Shown: positions 1-9,875, counted from the stretch's first letter. The stretch: 16,891 nucleotides of DNA from Pseudomonadota bacterium (GCA_021811205.1 JAJZPK010000029.1:1-16891), one strand, 5' to 3'. The notes: generated by a model not told the origin, from the letters alone. Program-made: numbers and translations.

Positions 1-321
1 GAATGCCAGCTCGAGTCTCCTTTCAGGGAAATGATGGAAATCACCATAGAACGGCACGGCGATTATTTCGTTTTCGACATCACGGCGAACGCTTTCCTGC
101 ATCACATGGTCAGGAACATCGTCGGCAGCCTGGTCCATGTCGGCATGGGGAAGCATCCTCCGAAATGGATGGGCGAGCTCCTCGCATCGAGAAACAGAAC
201 GCTTGCAGCGCCGACCTTTTCTCCCTGCGGGCTTTATTTTGCGGAAGTGGGTTATGATGCGCGCTGGGAATTGCCGCTCGCTCAAGGTCGCGGCATGACG
301 GATTTTCCGGGGGGAGCATGA
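1..321 (+). CDS. truA: tRNA pseudouridine synthase A (TruA), C-terminal part
   Basis: TruA converts uridines 38-40 of the tRNA anticodon stem to pseudouridine in the cytoplasm. The frame is open from the first base of the window, so the N-terminal part, including the catalytic aspartate region, is missing. What remains (106 codons) carries the conserved C-terminal signature: CQLESPFREM, then the I-x-R-x-G-D-Y-F-V-F strand, then NAFLHHMVRNIVG, typical of the TruA catalytic fold. The end (FSPCGLYFAEVGYD) also fits the family. The first ATG inside the frame is at 31, but this is not the true start because coding similarity begins before it. The stop TGA at 319-321 overlaps the trpF ATG in an ATGA arrangement, suggesting translational coupling. 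truA next to trpF is a common order in beta- and gammaproteobacteria. Confidence 0.93.
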   Translation, partial: ECQLESPFREMMEITIERHGDYFVFDITANAFLHHMVRNIVGSLVHVGMGKHPPKWMGELLASRNRTLAAPTFSPCGLYFAEVGYDARWELPLAQGRGMTDFPGGA

Positions 322-938
322 CAGCGGTCAAGATTTGCGGGATCACGCGTATCGATGATGGGATCTCTGCTGCGCGTGCAGGGGCTGCAGCGATCGGGCT
401 GGTTTTCTACGACAAGAGTCCGCGCCATGTCGAACTCGGAGTCGCAAGGGATATCTCCAGGGCGCTTCCCCCTTTCGTCAGCGCAGTCGGCCTTTTCGTG
501 AATCCCGAGCGCGAACAGGTCGAAAAAGCGATCGCCTCAGTTCATCTCGATCTGCTCCAGTTCCATGGAGATGAGCCTGAATCCTTCTGCAGCAGCTTTC
601 GCATACCCTATATCAAGGCGGCGAGAGTCAAACCGGGTCTTGATTTGGTACAATACGCAGCTGATTATGCTTCCGCCAAGGGAATACTGCTGGATGCCTT
701 CGTCGAAGGTGTGGCAGGCGGCACCGGGCGTGTTTTCGACTGGAGCCTGATCCCGAGGAATTTGCCGCTGCCGGTGATTCTTTCGGGGGGGCTGGATCCT
801 GGCAACGTGGCGGATGCGATAAGATCAGTCGATCCGTGGGCGGTCGACGTGAGCAGCGGCGTGGAGTCTTCAAAAGGGATCAAGGATGCGGCCAGGATCG
901 CCGCTTTCATGCAAGGAGTGAGAAAAGCTGATGTATGA
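318..938 (+). CDS. trpF: Phosphoribosylanthranilate isomerase
   Basis: TrpF isomerises N-(5'-phosphoribosyl)anthranilate to the carboxyphenylamino-deoxyribulose phosphate used by TrpC, the third step of tryptophan synthesis. The 206-aa protein is of normal length for a monofunctional beta/alpha-barrel enzyme. It opens with VKICGIT, placing the catalytic base at Cys7. The general acid is Asp126 in ILLDAF. The phosphate-binding loops GGTGRVFDW (134-142) and [10 protein letters not shown] (155-164), and the closing VDVSSGVES (176-184), are all present. The ATG at 318 overlaps the truA stop by 4 nt, and the 3' end overlaps trpB by 8 nt. trpF is not fused to trpC here, unlike the enterobacterial TrpCF protein. 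Confidence 0.97.
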   Translation: MTAVKICGITRIDDGISAARAGAAAIGLVFYDKSPRHVELGVARDISRALPPFVSAVGLFVNPEREQVEKAIASVHLDLLQFHGDEPESFCSSFRIPYIKAARVKPGLDLVQYAADYASAKGILLDAFVEGVAGGTGRVFDWSLIPRNLPLPVILSGGLDPGNVADAIRSVDPWAVDVSSGVESSKGIKDAARIAAFMQGVRKADV

Positions 939-2124
939 TTTTCCGGACAGCCGGGGACATTTCGGCCCGTACGGCGGCATCTTCGTCGGAGAGACGCTGA
1001 TGGCGGCCATCGAGGAATTGCGTTCGGTTTACGAGCGTTACCGGAACGACCCTGAATTCATTGCCGAGTTCGAGCATGACCTCAAGCATTACGTCGGCAG
1101 ACCGAGCCCGATTTATCACGCCAGGCGCTGGTCGGAGCATCTTGGCGGCGCGCAGATCCTGCTCAAGCGGGAAGACCTCAACCATACCGGCGCGCACAAG
1201 GTCAACAACACCATCGGGCAGGCGATGCTGGCAAGGCGCATGGGCAAGAAGCGCGTGATCGCCGAAACCGGGGCAGGGCAGCACGGTGTAGCCACGGCGA
1301 CGGTCGCAGCTAGATACGGGCTCGAATGCATCGTGTACATGGGCGCTGAAGACGTGAAAAGACAGGCCCCCAACGTGTTCAGGATGAAGCTGCTCGGGGC
1401 GACCGTCGTGCCCGTCGAAAGCGGCTCGAAAACACTCAAGGATGCGATGAACGAGGCGATGCGCGACTGGGTCACCAACGTCGAAAGCACCTTTTACATC
1501 ATCGGCACAGTTGCAGGCCCCCATCCCTATCCCATGATGGTCAGGGACTTCCAGTCCGTGATCGGGCGTGAAGCGAAAATCCAGATGATGGAAGCCTTCG
1601 GACGCCAGCCGGACAGGCTGGTCGCCTGCGTGGGCGGTGGATCGAACGCGATCGGCCTTTTTTATCCCTACATCGATGACGAATCCGTGCGCATGACCGG
1701 GGTGGAGGCGGCTGGAGACGGCATCGCTACCGGCAGGCACGCGGCGCCCCTTTGCGCGGGAAAACCCGGTGTGCTCCACGGCAACAGGACCTACCTGATG
1801 CAGGACGAGAACGGCCAGATAGCCGATACCCATTCCATTTCCGCCGGACTCGACTATCCCGGTGTGGGACCAGAGCATGCATGGCTCAAGGACACGGGCC
1901 GCGCTGACTATGCTTCTGTGACCGATTCGGAGGCGCTTGACGCTTTTCATTCGCTTTGCAGGTATGAAGGCATCATACCCGCGCTCGAATCGAGTCATGC
2001 GCTTGCCCATGCGGCAAAAATCGCGCCGACGATGGGCAAGGACAAGCTGATCCTGGTCAATCTTTCAGGCCGCGGCGACAAGGACATCAATACCGTCGCG
2101 CAGCATGCGGGGATCAAATTATGA
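931..2124 (+). CDS. trpB: Tryptophan synthase beta chain
   Basis: TrpB condenses indole with serine to make tryptophan, using pyridoxal phosphate, in an alpha2-beta2 complex with TrpA. The 397-aa length is typical. The start [16 protein letters not shown] matches the usual betaproteobacterial N-terminus. The cofactor-binding lysine is Lys90 in HTGAHKVNN, the catalytic glutamate is Glu112 in AETGAGQHG, and the phosphate-binding loop is GGGSN at 235-239. The ATG at 931 lies inside the end of trpF (8-nt overlap) and the stop overlaps the trpA ATG, so the three genes are probably translationally coupled. Of its 25 arginines, 11 use AGG or AGA. A long reverse-strand frame opposite this gene is a codon-bias artefact. 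Confidence 0.98.
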   Translation: MYDFPDSRGHFGPYGGIFVGETLMAAIEELRSVYERYRNDPEFIAEFEHDLKHYVGRPSPIYHARRWSEHLGGAQILLKREDLNHTGAHKVNNTIGQAMLARRMGKKRVIAETGAGQHGVATATVAARYGLECIVYMGAEDVKRQAPNVFRMKLLGATVVPVESGSKTLKDAMNEAMRDWVTNVESTFYIIGTVAGPHPYPMMVRDFQSVIGREAKIQMMEAFGRQPDRLVACVGGGSNAIGLFYPYIDDESVRMTGVEAAGDGIATGRHAAPLCAGKPGVLHGNRTYLMQDENGQIADTHSISAGLDYPGVGPEHAWLKDTGRADYASVTDSEALDAFHSLCRYEGIIPALESSHALAHAAKIAPTMGKDKLILVNLSGRGDKDINTVAQHAGIKL

Positions 2125-2918
2125 ACCGCATAACGAGCGCATTCGAAAAGCTGAAACAAAGCGGGAAAAAGGCGCTGATTCCCTTCATCACTGCAGGCGA
2201 TCCCGATCCCGGACTCACGGTGGGGCTGATGCATGCGCTGGCGGCGGGCGGCGCGGACATCATCGAGCTCGGCATCCCGTTTTCCGATCCGATGTCGGAC
2301 GGCCCGGTGATCCAGCATGCCTCGGAGCGCGCATTGAAGCATGGCGTCTCGCTCAAACAGGTTCTGGGCATGGTGGCCGAATTCCGGAAAAAGGACGACA
2401 AGACGCCCGTCGTGCTGATGGGCTATCTGAATCCGTTCGAAGCCATGGGCTACGAAAGATTCGCTGCCGATGCGAAAGGCGTCGGGGTGGATGGCGTGTT
2501 GACAGTGGACTGCCCGCCAGAAGAAGCCGAAGACCTGATGAAAGCCCTGGCTGGCCAGAAGATCGACCCGATCTTCCTGATCGCACCCACCACCACATCC
2601 GAACGCATGGCAAGGATTGCGTCTGTCGCATCAGGATACGTCTATTATGTTTCATTGAAGGGCGTGACCGGCGCGACGAATCTTGATTTCCCTGAAATCG
2701 AAGCCAGGGTCATCGAGATCAGGAAGCAGGTGTCCATTCCGATCTGCATCGGCTTCGGGATCCGCGACGAGAAAACCGCAAGATCCGCATCAAGCATCGC
2801 GGACGGCGTGGTGATCGGCAGCAGGATCGTTCAGGAAATAGAGCAATCGGATCGCGAAAAGGCGTCCGAAAATGTTACGGCATTCGTCGCGTCGATGCGC
2901 AATGCGATCGACGGATAA
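2121..2918 (+). CDS. trpA: Tryptophan synthase alpha chain
   Basis: TrpA splits indole-3-glycerol phosphate into indole and glyceraldehyde 3-phosphate and channels the indole to TrpB. The 265-aa protein has the full beta/alpha barrel. Catalytic Glu49 ([11 protein letters not shown]) and Asp60 (PMSDGP) are at exactly the positions of the Salmonella enzyme. The mobile loop GVTGA (181-185) and the phosphate-binding GFGI (211-214) are intact. The ATG at 2121 overlaps the trpB stop by 4 nt. A 9-nt gap with a GGGGAAG ribosome-binding site then leads into accD. Confidence 0.98.
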   Translation: MNRITSAFEKLKQSGKKALIPFITAGDPDPGLTVGLMHALAAGGADIIELGIPFSDPMSDGPVIQHASERALKHGVSLKQVLGMVAEFRKKDDKTPVVLMGYLNPFEAMGYERFAADAKGVGVDGVLTVDCPPEEAEDLMKALAGQKIDPIFLIAPTTTSERMARIASVASGYVYYVSLKGVTGATNLDFPEIEARVIEIRKQVSIPICIGFGIRDEKTARSASSIADGVVIGSRIVQEIEQSDREKASENVTAFVASMRNAIDG

Positions 2919-2927
2919 GGGGAAGAC

Positions 2928-3800
2928 ATGAGCTGGTTCGAAAAGTTGTTGCCGACCAAGATCAAGCGCAAGGACGAGAGCGATACGAGAAAAATCGTTC
3001 CGGAAGGATTGTGGAGCAAGTGCGCGAGCTGCGAGGCGGTGCTCTATTATTCGGATCTGGAGAACAACCTCAACGTCTGTCCGAAATGCAATTTCCACAA
3101 CAGGCTGGGCGCAAGGACGCGGCTCGAGCTCCTGCTCGACCCCGATCACCGCTACGAAATAGGCGTGGAGGTGCGGCCCATGGACAGCCTGAAATTCAAG
3201 GACAGCAAGCGCTATACGGAGCGGCTTGCTGTTGCGCAGAAGGAGACGGAAGAAGAAGATGCGCTCATCGTGATGGCGGGGAGCATCAAGACCGTACCGA
3301 TCGTGGCCGCTGCCTTCGAGTTCAGGTTCATGGGCGGATCGATGGGTTCCGTCGTGGGGGAGCGCTTCATCAGAGGAGTGGAATCGGCCGTCGAGCAGAA
3401 GATGCCGTTCGTCGTGTTCTGTGCAAGCGGCGGCGCGAGAATGCAGGAAGGCCTGCTTTCGCTCATGCAGATGGCCAAGACGACTGCGGCGCTCAACCGC
3501 CTGGCCCAGGCGGGACTGCCCTTCATTTCCGTCCTGACCGACCCGACCATGGGCGGCGTTTCGGCAAGTTTCGCGATGATCGGGGATGTGGTGATCGCAG
3601 AACCCGGCGCGCTCATCGGTTTCGCAGGCCCCAGGGTGATCGAGCAGACTGTGCGCGAAGTGCTTCCGGAAGGATTCCAGCGCGCCGAATTCCTGCTCGA
3701 GCACGGCGCGATCGACATGATCGTGGACAGAAGGGAGATGCGCGACAAGCTGGTCAGCCTGTTCACGCTCATGATGAAGCAGCCGGCCGTGAATGCCTGA
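2928..3800 (+). CDS. accD: Acetyl-CoA carboxylase carboxyltransferase subunit beta
   Basis: AccD pairs with AccA to form the carboxyltransferase that moves CO2 from biotin carrier protein to acetyl-CoA, giving malonyl-CoA for fatty acid synthesis. The 290-aa length is usual. A four-cysteine zinc ribbon is visible: Cys32, Cys35, Cys51 and Cys54 (CASC and CPKC, 15 residues apart). The crotonase-type carboxyltransferase core follows, with [10 protein letters not shown] (136-145) and SGGARMQEG (167-175), the conserved oxyanion and acyl-CoA regions. GGGGAAG stands just before the ATG. The end overlaps folC by 8 nt. The trpA-accD-folC order is widely conserved in proteobacteria, linking amino acid, lipid and folate genes on one transcript. 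Confidence 0.97.
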   Translation: MSWFEKLLPTKIKRKDESDTRKIVPEGLWSKCASCEAVLYYSDLENNLNVCPKCNFHNRLGARTRLELLLDPDHRYEIGVEVRPMDSLKFKDSKRYTERLAVAQKETEEEDALIVMAGSIKTVPIVAAAFEFRFMGGSMGSVVGERFIRGVESAVEQKMPFVVFCASGGARMQEGLLSLMQMAKTTAALNRLAQAGLPFISVLTDPTMGGVSASFAMIGDVVIAEPGALIGFAGPRVIEQTVREVLPEGFQRAEFLLEHGAIDMIVDRREMRDKLVSLFTLMMKQPAVNA

Positions 3801-5034
3801 TTCGCTCGATTCCTGGCTCCAGCACATCGAGCGGATTCATCCGAAAACCATAGAGATGGGGCTGGAGCGGCTGAAATCTGTCGCAGACAGCCTCGGCCTT
3901 TCTCCAAAATTCCTCATCGTCACGGTTGGGGGTACGAACGGCAAGGGATCGACCTGCGCCATGCTCGAATCCATCCTGTTTCATGCCGGATACAGGGTCG
4001 GCTGCTACACATCCCCGCATCTTCTGAATTTTAGCGAGCGCATCAGGATAAACAGGAAGCAGGCCGAAAATGAGGCCATCGTTAGCGCCTTTTCCAGGGT
4101 GGAGGAGGCGAGAGGCGACGTTCAGCTCACCTATTTCGAGTTCACGACGCTCGCAGCCGTCCTGCTCTTTTCGCAAATCGAACTCGATGTCGCGATTCTC
4201 GAAGTGGGCCTCGGCGGGCGGCTGGATGCGGTGAACCTGTTCGATTCCGATTGCGCAGTGATCACCGGGATCGATTTCGACCACATGGATTATCTGGGAT
4301 CGACGCTTGATGCAATCGGCTTCGAGAAGGCCGGCATATTGCGGGCGGGCAAGCCAGGCATCTGCTCGGACATGGATCCGCCGCAATCTTTGCTGGACCA
4401 TGCGCAAACCATAGGCGCGCGGCTGCAGAGAATCGGCCGTGAATTCGGATTTTCCAGGCATGAACATGGCTGGGATTTTCTTGGCAGGACGGCAAGGCCG
4501 GGTCTTCCGATGCCCTCTTTGCAGGGGGAATTCCAGCTTTCCAACGCATCCGCTGCCCTTGCCGCGCTCGATTGCCTGGATATTTCCGTGTCCGCCGATG
4601 CGATCCGGGAAGGGCTCGTCGACCTTGCGCTCCCCGGTCGCTTCCAGGTTCTGGAAACGGATCCCGAAGTCATCCTCGACGTGGCGCACAATCCTCAGGC
4701 GGCCAGGGCGCTTGCCTCGAATCTGAAAAGGCATTCGCCGAAGGGCAGGACGATTGCGATTTTCGGCATGCTCGCCGACAAGGACATCGAGGGCGTGGTC
4801 GAAGAGATGAAGAATGTCGTGGACGAATGGCTGCTCGCCAGGCTCGATGTGCCAAGAGGGGCGAGCGTTGAGCGGATGCAGGAAGCATTCTCGAGTCCTC
4901 TCCCATCCTTTTCCTCGGTCATCGACGCATGGCATCATGCCTGTGCGATTTGCGCTGAAAATGATAGAATTCTGATCTTCGGTTCGTTTTACACGGTTGC
5001 CGATTTCATGGGATCGATCCCGCTGCGGGACTAA
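3793..5034 (+). CDS. folC: Bifunctional folylpolyglutamate/dihydrofolate synthase
   Basis: FolC adds glutamate to dihydropteroate to make dihydrofolate and then extends the polyglutamate tail of folates, both ATP-dependent and cytoplasmic. The 413-aa protein belongs to the Mur ligase superfamily. It has a P-loop GGTNGKGST (46-54), the SPHL segment (74-77), [10 protein letters not shown] (137-146) with the [11 protein letters not shown] metal/ATP region at 159-169, and the C-terminal domain signature DVAHNPQAA (296-304). The ATG at 3793 overlaps the end of accD by 8 nt. The stop at 5032-5034 is only 4 nt before the dedD ATG. Assignment as bifunctional rests on family membership; folP is not in the window. 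Confidence 0.96.
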   Translation: MPDSLDSWLQHIERIHPKTIEMGLERLKSVADSLGLSPKFLIVTVGGTNGKGSTCAMLESILFHAGYRVGCYTSPHLLNFSERIRINRKQAENEAIVSAFSRVEEARGDVQLTYFEFTTLAAVLLFSQIELDVAILEVGLGGRLDAVNLFDSDCAVITGIDFDHMDYLGSTLDAIGFEKAGILRAGKPGICSDMDPPQSLLDHAQTIGARLQRIGREFGFSRHEHGWDFLGRTARPGLPMPSLQGEFQLSNASAALAALDCLDISVSADAIREGLVDLALPGRFQVLETDPEVILDVAHNPQAARALASNLKRHSPKGRTIAIFGMLADKDIEGVVEEMKNVVDEWLLARLDVPRGASVERMQEAFSSPLPSFSSVIDAWHHACAICAENDRILIFGSFYTVADFMGSIPLRD

Positions 5035-5038
5035 GGGT

Positions 5039-5614
5039 ATGGCGAAACAATCAGTTTCCGAAGAGGAAATCCAGCTCAGAAAGCGCGCAAGGCGCAGGCT
5101 GGTCGGCGCCGTCGCGCTGACGATTCTCGCCGCCATTTTCCTTCCCATGGTGTTCGACGATCAGCAAAAGCCCGTGGGCAACGTCCAGATCCAGATTCCC
5201 GACGAGAAGACTGCAGCGCCATTTTCGCCCTTGCCCGTCTCGAGTCCTCCAGCAGCTTCGGCCGCAGCGCCCGTTGCGAATCCGCCCGCGCAGGTAAAGC
5301 CGTCGCCGGTCAAGGCTGTGCCCGAAAAGCCTGCGCCCGAAAAGCCTGCGCATGAGAAGGCAGCAAAGGTTGAGAAGAAGCAGGCGGGACAGTTTGTCGT
5401 GCAGCTTGGCGTGTTCTCGAGCCCGAAGAACGCCAGGGAACTCAGGACGAAGCTTGCATCCGCAGGCATCAAGACCTATGTCGAGTCCATCAAGACCGCC
5501 GGAGGCGAAAAGACCCGCGTGCGCGCAGGTCCTTACGCCTCGAAGCATGATGCAGACAAAGCCAGAAAGCGAATCGCGAAATCAGGCGTCAACGGGGTTG
5601 TCGAGCCCAGGTAG
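5039..5614 (+). CDS. dedD: DedD-type SPOR-domain protein, single-pass inner-membrane
   Basis: This 191-aa protein has the three-part layout of DedD/FtsN-like septal proteins. A short basic cytoplasmic tail (1-20, IQLRKRARRR) is followed by one transmembrane helix (about 21-39). Next comes a long Pro/Ala/Lys-rich periplasmic linker (55-115) with imperfect PEKPAPEKPAHEK repeats, and then a C-terminal SPOR domain (about 117-190, GQFVVQLGVFSS to VRAGPYAS). SPOR domains bind denuded glycan strands at the division site. A TTG at 4997 would extend the frame, but the ATG at 5039 gives the conserved MAKQSVSEEE start and has GGGA 8 nt upstream, so I chose it. It sits 4 nt after folC and 3 nt before cvpA. 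The symbol rests on domain order and context. Confidence 0.9.
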   Translation: MAKQSVSEEEIQLRKRARRRLVGAVALTILAAIFLPMVFDDQQKPVGNVQIQIPDEKTAAPFSPLPVSSPPAASAAAPVANPPAQVKPSPVKAVPEKPAPEKPAHEKAAKVEKKQAGQFVVQLGVFSSPKNARELRTKLASAGIKTYVESIKTAGGEKTRVRAGPYASKHDADKARKRIAKSGVNGVVEPR

Positions 5615-5617
5615 TCC

Positions 5618-6130
5618 ATGACGGCGATCGATTACGCTGTGTTTCTGATCCTGGCTGCGTCGATCGGGCTTGGCGTGATGCGCGGATTCGTGAGGGAAGT
5701 GCTTTCGCTTGCCGCATGGGTTGCGGCATTCTGGAGCGCGAATCTGTTGTCGCCTGCATTGTCGGGCATGCTGCCGAAAGCCATATCGGGCGGGCCGATC
5801 AGGATCATGGTCGCCTTCGTTGCGATCTTTCTGGGTGTGCTGATTGTTGCTGCGCTCACCACGAAGGTTTTGTCCGGACTGGTGAAGCGCATCGGGCTCG
5901 GATGGGTGGATGGGCTGCTCGGCTTCGTTTTCGGCCTGGCGAGGGGCGGGTTGATCGTGCTGGTGCTGGTGCTGCTTGCCGGCATGACCTCGATCCCCGA
6001 AACAGAGACGTGGAAGCATGCCGAATGCCGGGGCATGCTCGAGACGGGCGGGGTCATTGCGGGAGCCTGGCTTCCCGCAAGCGTATCCAGCCATATCCGC
6101 TATGGAAGCGGGAAATTAAACTACAAGTGA
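5618..6130 (+). CDS. cvpA: CvpA family inner-membrane protein
   Basis: A 170-aa membrane protein of the CvpA (colicin V production) family, with four predicted hydrophobic helices at about 5-21, 27-44, 62-82 and 99-122. The family signature is visible near the start: [27 protein letters not shown], where the R-G-F-x-R-E motif (22-27) is characteristic. The molecular role is not settled; in enterobacteria CvpA affects envelope integrity and colicin V export. It lies 3 nt after dedD and 7 nt before purF, the conserved dedD-cvpA-purF order also seen in E. coli. The C-terminal 45 residues are hydrophilic. Confidence 0.94.
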   Translation: MTAIDYAVFLILAASIGLGVMRGFVREVLSLAAWVAAFWSANLLSPALSGMLPKAISGGPIRIMVAFVAIFLGVLIVAALTTKVLSGLVKRIGLGWVDGLLGFVFGLARGGLIVLVLVLLAGMTSIPETETWKHAECRGMLETGGVIAGAWLPASVSSHIRYGSGKLNYK

Positions 6131-6137
6131 GTCGAAT

Positions 6138-7664
6138 ATGTGTGGAATTCTAGGCATCGTCGCCAAAACGCCGGTCAATCAGGTCCTTTATGACGGCCTG
6201 CTGGTGCTGCAGCACAGGGGACAGGATGCCGCAGGCATCGCGACAAGCGAAGGCAGCACATTCCATATGCACAAGGCGAGCGGGCTGGTGCGGGACGTGT
6301 TCAGAACCAGGAACATGCGCTCCCTGGTGGGCAACATGGGCATCGGTCATGTGCGCTATCCGACCGCGGGTTCCTCCGAATCCTCCGCAGAAGCACAACC
6401 CTTCTACGTCAATTCGCCATTCGGCATCGTTCTCGGACACAACGGCAACCTGACCAATACCGAAGAGCTCAAGAACGAGCTCTTCAGGCAGGATCTGCGG
6501 CATGTCAACACGAATTCCGATTCGGAAGTGCTGCTCAACGTGCTGGCCCATGAACTTCAGGACAGCGCGATCAACTACAACCTCGATCCGGAAACCATCT
6601 TTTCGGCCGTTTCCGGCGTGCACAGGCGCTGCAGGGGCGCCTATGCGGTGGTTGCGATGATCGCAGGCTACGGACTCCTTGCCTTCCGCGATCCCTACGG
6701 CATCCGTCCGCTCGTCTTCGGCAAGAACGAGACCGAAGGCGGGGACGAGTATCTCGTTTCTTCCGAAAGCGTTGCGCTCGATACCCTCGGCTTCAAGCTG
6801 ATCAGGGATATCGCGCCAGGGGAAGCGATCTTCATCGACACGGAAGGCAATTTCTACAGCAAGCATTGCGCCCAGCAGGTCTCGCATTCTCCGTGCGTAT
6901 TCGAGTACGTCTATCTCGCCAGGCCCGATTCGGTCATCGACGGGATATCGGTGTACGAGGCGCGCCTCAGGATGGGCGAGAATCTTGCGGACAAGATAGC
7001 CAAGACGATGGGCGATCTCGACATTGATGTCGTGATCCCGATTCCGGATTCGAGCAGGCCGAGCGCCTTGCAGCTTGCGAACCGGCTAGGGCTCGATTTC
7101 AGGGAGGGCTTCGTCAAGAACCGCTACATCGGCCGCACCTTCATCATGCCAGGACAGGCGATGAGGAAGAAATCGGTGAGGCAGAAGCTCAATGCCATCG
7201 GAGTGGAATTCAAGGGCAAGAACGTGATGCTGGTGGACGATTCGATCGTGCGCGGCACGACGAGCCGGGAAATCGTTCAGATGGCGAGGGAGGCAGGCGC
7301 GCTCAAGGTGTATTTCGCATCCGCAGCCCCACCGGTCAAGTTTCCCAACGTCTACGGCATCGACATGCCGACCCGGAGCGAGCTGATCGCAACAGGCAGA
7401 AGCGATGAGGAAATTGCTCGGGAGATCGGCGCGGACAGGCTGATCTACCAGGATCTCGATTCGCTGAAGAAGAGCGTGCGCCAGGTCAATCCGGACATCT
7501 GCAATTTCGAGAGCTCCTGTTTCGACGGGCATTACATCACCGGTGACGTGACGCCCGGCTACCTCGAAGCGATCGAGTCGCAGCGCGACGGGAAAAAGGT
7601 CCACGAATCGGAATCAACGAGCACCCAGCTCGATCTCAATCTGGTGAGTTCTGAGGAGAGATGA
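6138..7664 (+). CDS. purF: Amidophosphoribosyltransferase
   Basis: PurF makes 5-phosphoribosylamine from PRPP and glutamine, the committed step of purine synthesis. The 508-aa protein begins MCGILG, so removal of Met1 exposes the N-terminal nucleophile Cys2 of the glutaminase domain. There is no propeptide, as in the E. coli enzyme. Glutamine-site residues HVRYPTAG (71-78) and GHNGNL (100-105) are present. The phosphoribosyltransferase half has the PRPP loop [13 protein letters not shown] (363-375). The sequence resembles the E. coli type, thought to lack the Fe-S cluster of the Bacillus type. Feedback inhibition by AMP/GMP is expected from the family and cannot be seen here. The ribosome-binding site is weak, suggesting coupling to cvpA, whose stop is 7 nt upstream. 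Confidence 0.98.
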   Translation: MCGILGIVAKTPVNQVLYDGLLVLQHRGQDAAGIATSEGSTFHMHKASGLVRDVFRTRNMRSLVGNMGIGHVRYPTAGSSESSAEAQPFYVNSPFGIVLGHNGNLTNTEELKNELFRQDLRHVNTNSDSEVLLNVLAHELQDSAINYNLDPETIFSAVSGVHRRCRGAYAVVAMIAGYGLLAFRDPYGIRPLVFGKNETEGGDEYLVSSESVALDTLGFKLIRDIAPGEAIFIDTEGNFYSKHCAQQVSHSPCVFEYVYLARPDSVIDGISVYEARLRMGENLADKIAKTMGDLDIDVVIPIPDSSRPSALQLANRLGLDFREGFVKNRYIGRTFIMPGQAMRKKSVRQKLNAIGVEFKGKNVMLVDDSIVRGTTSREIVQMAREAGALKVYFASAAPPVKFPNVYGIDMPTRSELIATGRSDEEIAREIGADRLIYQDLDSLKKSVRQVNPDICNFESSCFDGHYITGDVTPGYLEAIESQRDGKKVHESESTSTQLDLNLVSSEER

Positions 7665-7666
7665 AG

Positions 7667-8836
7667 ATGGAAGAAGAATACGACCTCGAAACCCTTGCAG
7701 TCCGCTCCGGCGTGCACCGCAGCCAGTACGGCGAGCATTCGGAGCCGCTTTTCCTCACATCGAGCTTCGTTTTCGAAAGCGCTGCCCAGGCTGCCGCCCG
7801 CTTCAAGGGGGAAGAGCCTGGAAACATCTATGCCCGCTTCACCAATCCCACCATGACCGCCTTCCAGGAGCGGCTGGCCGCTCTCGAAGGAGCAGAGGTT
7901 TGCGTTGCGACCGCATCCGGCATGTCCGCGATCCTCGCCTGCGTCATGGGGCTTTTGAACGCCGGGGACCATATCGTCTCGTCGCGCAGCATCTTCGGCT
8001 CGACGGTGCAGCTCTTCGGCAACATCCTTTCCCGCTTCGGCATCGAGACCACGTTCGTTTCCGCATCCGACTCTTCCGAATGGGAGAAGGCGGTGAAACC
8101 CAACACGAAGCTTTTCTTCGTCGAGACGCCTTCCAATCCGCTCATGGAGCTTTCCGACATTTCGGCGCTCTCGAAGATCGCGAAAAAATGCGGCGCGAGG
8201 CTCGCTGTGGACAACTGCTTCTGCACCCCCATCATCCAGCGTCCGCTCGAGCTCGGTGCGGACATCGTCATCCATTCCGCAACGAAATACCTGGACGGAC
8301 AGGGAAGGGTGCTCGGCGGCGCCGTTCTGGGCAGCGCCGAACTGATGGAAGGCGTCAGGAATTTCCTGAGGACGGCTGGCCCCACGATGAGCGCATTCAA
8401 TGCCTGGATCTTCCTGAAGGGGATGGAAACGCTGAAGGTCAGGATGGAGGCGCAATCGAAGAGCGCGCACGAGATCGCGCAATGGCTCGAAGCGCAGCCT
8501 TCCGTCGAGCGCGTCTATTATCCCGGGCTGCCCTCCCATCCCCAGCATGAGCTTGCGAAAAGGCAGCAGAAGTTGGGCGGCGCCATCCTCTCCTTCGATA
8601 TCAGGGGAGGGAAGGATGCGGCCTGGCGCGTGGTCGATTCGACCAGGATGATTTCGATCACGGCCAACCTGTGCGACACCAAGACCACCATCACCCATCC
8701 CGCCACGACGACCCATGGGCGCATATCTCCTGAGGCGAGACAGGCTGCAGGGATAGGGGACGGGCTCCTGAGGCTGGCCGTGGGCCTCGAGTCTGTCGAG
8801 GACATCAAGAAGGATCTTGCCCGGGGTCTTGCCTGA
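7667..8836 (+). CDS. metZ: O-succinylhomoserine sulfhydrylase
   Basis: MetZ condenses O-succinylhomoserine with sulfide to give homocysteine directly, bypassing cystathionine. It is a PLP enzyme of the Cys/Met metabolism family. Counting from the ATG at 7667 (389 aa), the cofactor lysine is Lys207 in HSATKYLDGQGR. YARFTNPT (about 55-62) and the VDNCFCTP strand (181-188) are typical of the MetZ branch rather than MetB or MetC. The frame also has an ATG at 7661 overlapping the purF stop (ATGA), but the strong AGGAG at 7654-7658 is only 2 nt from that ATG and 8 nt from the one at 7667, which I therefore prefer. purF-metZ is a common betaproteobacterial pair. It converges on the next gene with a 2-nt gap and no visible terminator. 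Confidence 0.95.
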   Translation: MEEEYDLETLAVRSGVHRSQYGEHSEPLFLTSSFVFESAAQAAARFKGEEPGNIYARFTNPTMTAFQERLAALEGAEVCVATASGMSAILACVMGLLNAGDHIVSSRSIFGSTVQLFGNILSRFGIETTFVSASDSSEWEKAVKPNTKLFFVETPSNPLMELSDISALSKIAKKCGARLAVDNCFCTPIIQRPLELGADIVIHSATKYLDGQGRVLGGAVLGSAELMEGVRNFLRTAGPTMSAFNAWIFLKGMETLKVRMEAQSKSAHEIAQWLEAQPSVERVYYPGLPSHPQHELAKRQQKLGGAILSFDIRGGKDAAWRVVDSTRMISITANLCDTKTTITHPATTTHGRISPEARQAAGIGDGLLRLAVGLESVEDIKKDLARGLA

Positions 8837-8838
8837 TC

Positions 8839-9789
8839 CTATTTCCGGTTCGTCCAGAAAGGATGGTCCGACCTGAGAAACTCGTCGTAGGGAATGTAAT
8901 GCGAGCCGTCGCAGGAGAAGGTGAGGCCTACGACGCCGTTGAAGAGATTCAGCGTGCCCGAGCGCAAATAGAACATCTCGTCCATGAAGCGCAGCGCGCG
9001 GAATGAATCCAGGACGGGCCTGATCGCCTCCTTCGGGACTTTCGCGTCTTGCGGATAAGGCGTTTTCGGATAGGCGAGACAGATGTCGGGGTCGATCAGT
9101 GCGTCTATGTCGAGCAGCCTGTAGCGGTAAGGGTCTTCCATGACCCAGATGACCGCGCGGTTGCTCGAAAAATGCAGGATGACGTGGTAGACGCCATGGT
9201 AGACCATCAATTCCTCGAGCACCCCGAGCACGACGTCGATCTCCTTGTCCATTTCGCTCTCTGCGCGGCTCTGATGGAAAACCGTATCCCTGATCGATGG
9301 ATCACCCTTGAGCTGACGCCAGTAGACCGGTTCGTCGTAAAGCTTGTGTGTCAGCGGCAGGTCGCGCAGATCGAAATCCGTTCCGATGTAGCCGAGAAGG
9401 GCGCCTGAAGCGTCCTGAACGGTCCGCACCGCAGTGAGAGAAGGGCGTCTGCCCAACAGGCTGATGTAGGCGTCGGACAACGTTGCGGTACCCGGTGCGG
9501 GCAGCTTTTCCATGTAGGGGCGGCTCGACCTGTCACGGCCGTATGAGGAGGCCAGCAGACCGCGCCGCCCGATATTGCTGCTGATCTGGATGCAGCTGCT
9601 GTCGACGGCATAGAGCCATTTTCCGTAGGGCAGCGCCTGGAGGCCGGTTCCGAGCGTGTCGTCGAGCCGTTCGCGGTCGAGCCAGACCCGGCTGCATTTT
9701 TCTGCAAGCTCCGCGAGCGGCGCTTCAAGAAGATGCATGAGTTCTTCGCGCTGATGACGCACGCTTTCCTGCAGGGTTTCCTTTTCCAT
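8839..9789 (-). CDS. PDC/Cache sensor-domain protein, apparently cytosolic
   Basis: A 316-aa protein with the hallmarks of a PDC (Cache) sensor fold. The start YGKWLYAVDSSCIQISSNI (55-73), the loop YGRDRSSRPYM (83-93) and the strand GALLGYIGTDFDLRDLP (129-145) resemble ligand-binding Cache domains of chemoreceptors and histidine kinases. An amphipathic, coiled-coil-like N-terminus (1-45) precedes it. A second part (about 175-310) I do not recognise. I see no signal peptide, membrane helix or output domain. The frame opens further upstream, but the ATG at 9789 has a good GAGGA about 7 nt before it, and longer versions would run into yicC. It is divergent from yicC and converges on metZ. Function and ligand are unknown. 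Confidence 0.8.
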   Translation of the reverse strand: MEKETLQESVRHQREELMHLLEAPLAELAEKCSRVWLDRERLDDTLGTGLQALPYGKWLYAVDSSCIQISSNIGRRGLLASSYGRDRSSRPYMEKLPAPGTATLSDAYISLLGRRPSLTAVRTVQDASGALLGYIGTDFDLRDLPLTHKLYDEPVYWRQLKGDPSIRDTVFHQSRAESEMDKEIDVVLGVLEELMVYHGVYHVILHFSSNRAVIWVMEDPYRYRLLDIDALIDPDICLAYPKTPYPQDAKVPKEAIRPVLDSFRALRFMDEMFYLRSGTLNLFNGVVGLTFSCDGSHYIPYDEFLRSDHPFWTNRK

Positions 9790-9875
9790 CGCGTTTTCCT
9801 CGATAAGCGATTGCTGATATTTTAGTCGCTTTCCCGGCGTTTTAGTTCGCGCCGCGATTGCATCCGCATTTGGTT

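Noticed and set aside
907..2010. 367-codon reverse frame opposite trpB
   Set aside because: It lies fully antisense to a well-supported gene; translation is rich in His, Arg and Gly with no family signature, a common artefact of G/C-rich third positions.
2790..3827. 345-codon reverse frame opposite accD
   Set aside because: Antisense to accD with biased composition and no recognisable domain.
3769..5148. 459-codon reverse frame opposite folC
   Set aside because: Antisense to folC; its length follows from codon bias of the real gene.
7559..8716. 385-codon reverse frame opposite metZ
   Set aside because: Antisense to metZ; no domain or ribosome-binding site.
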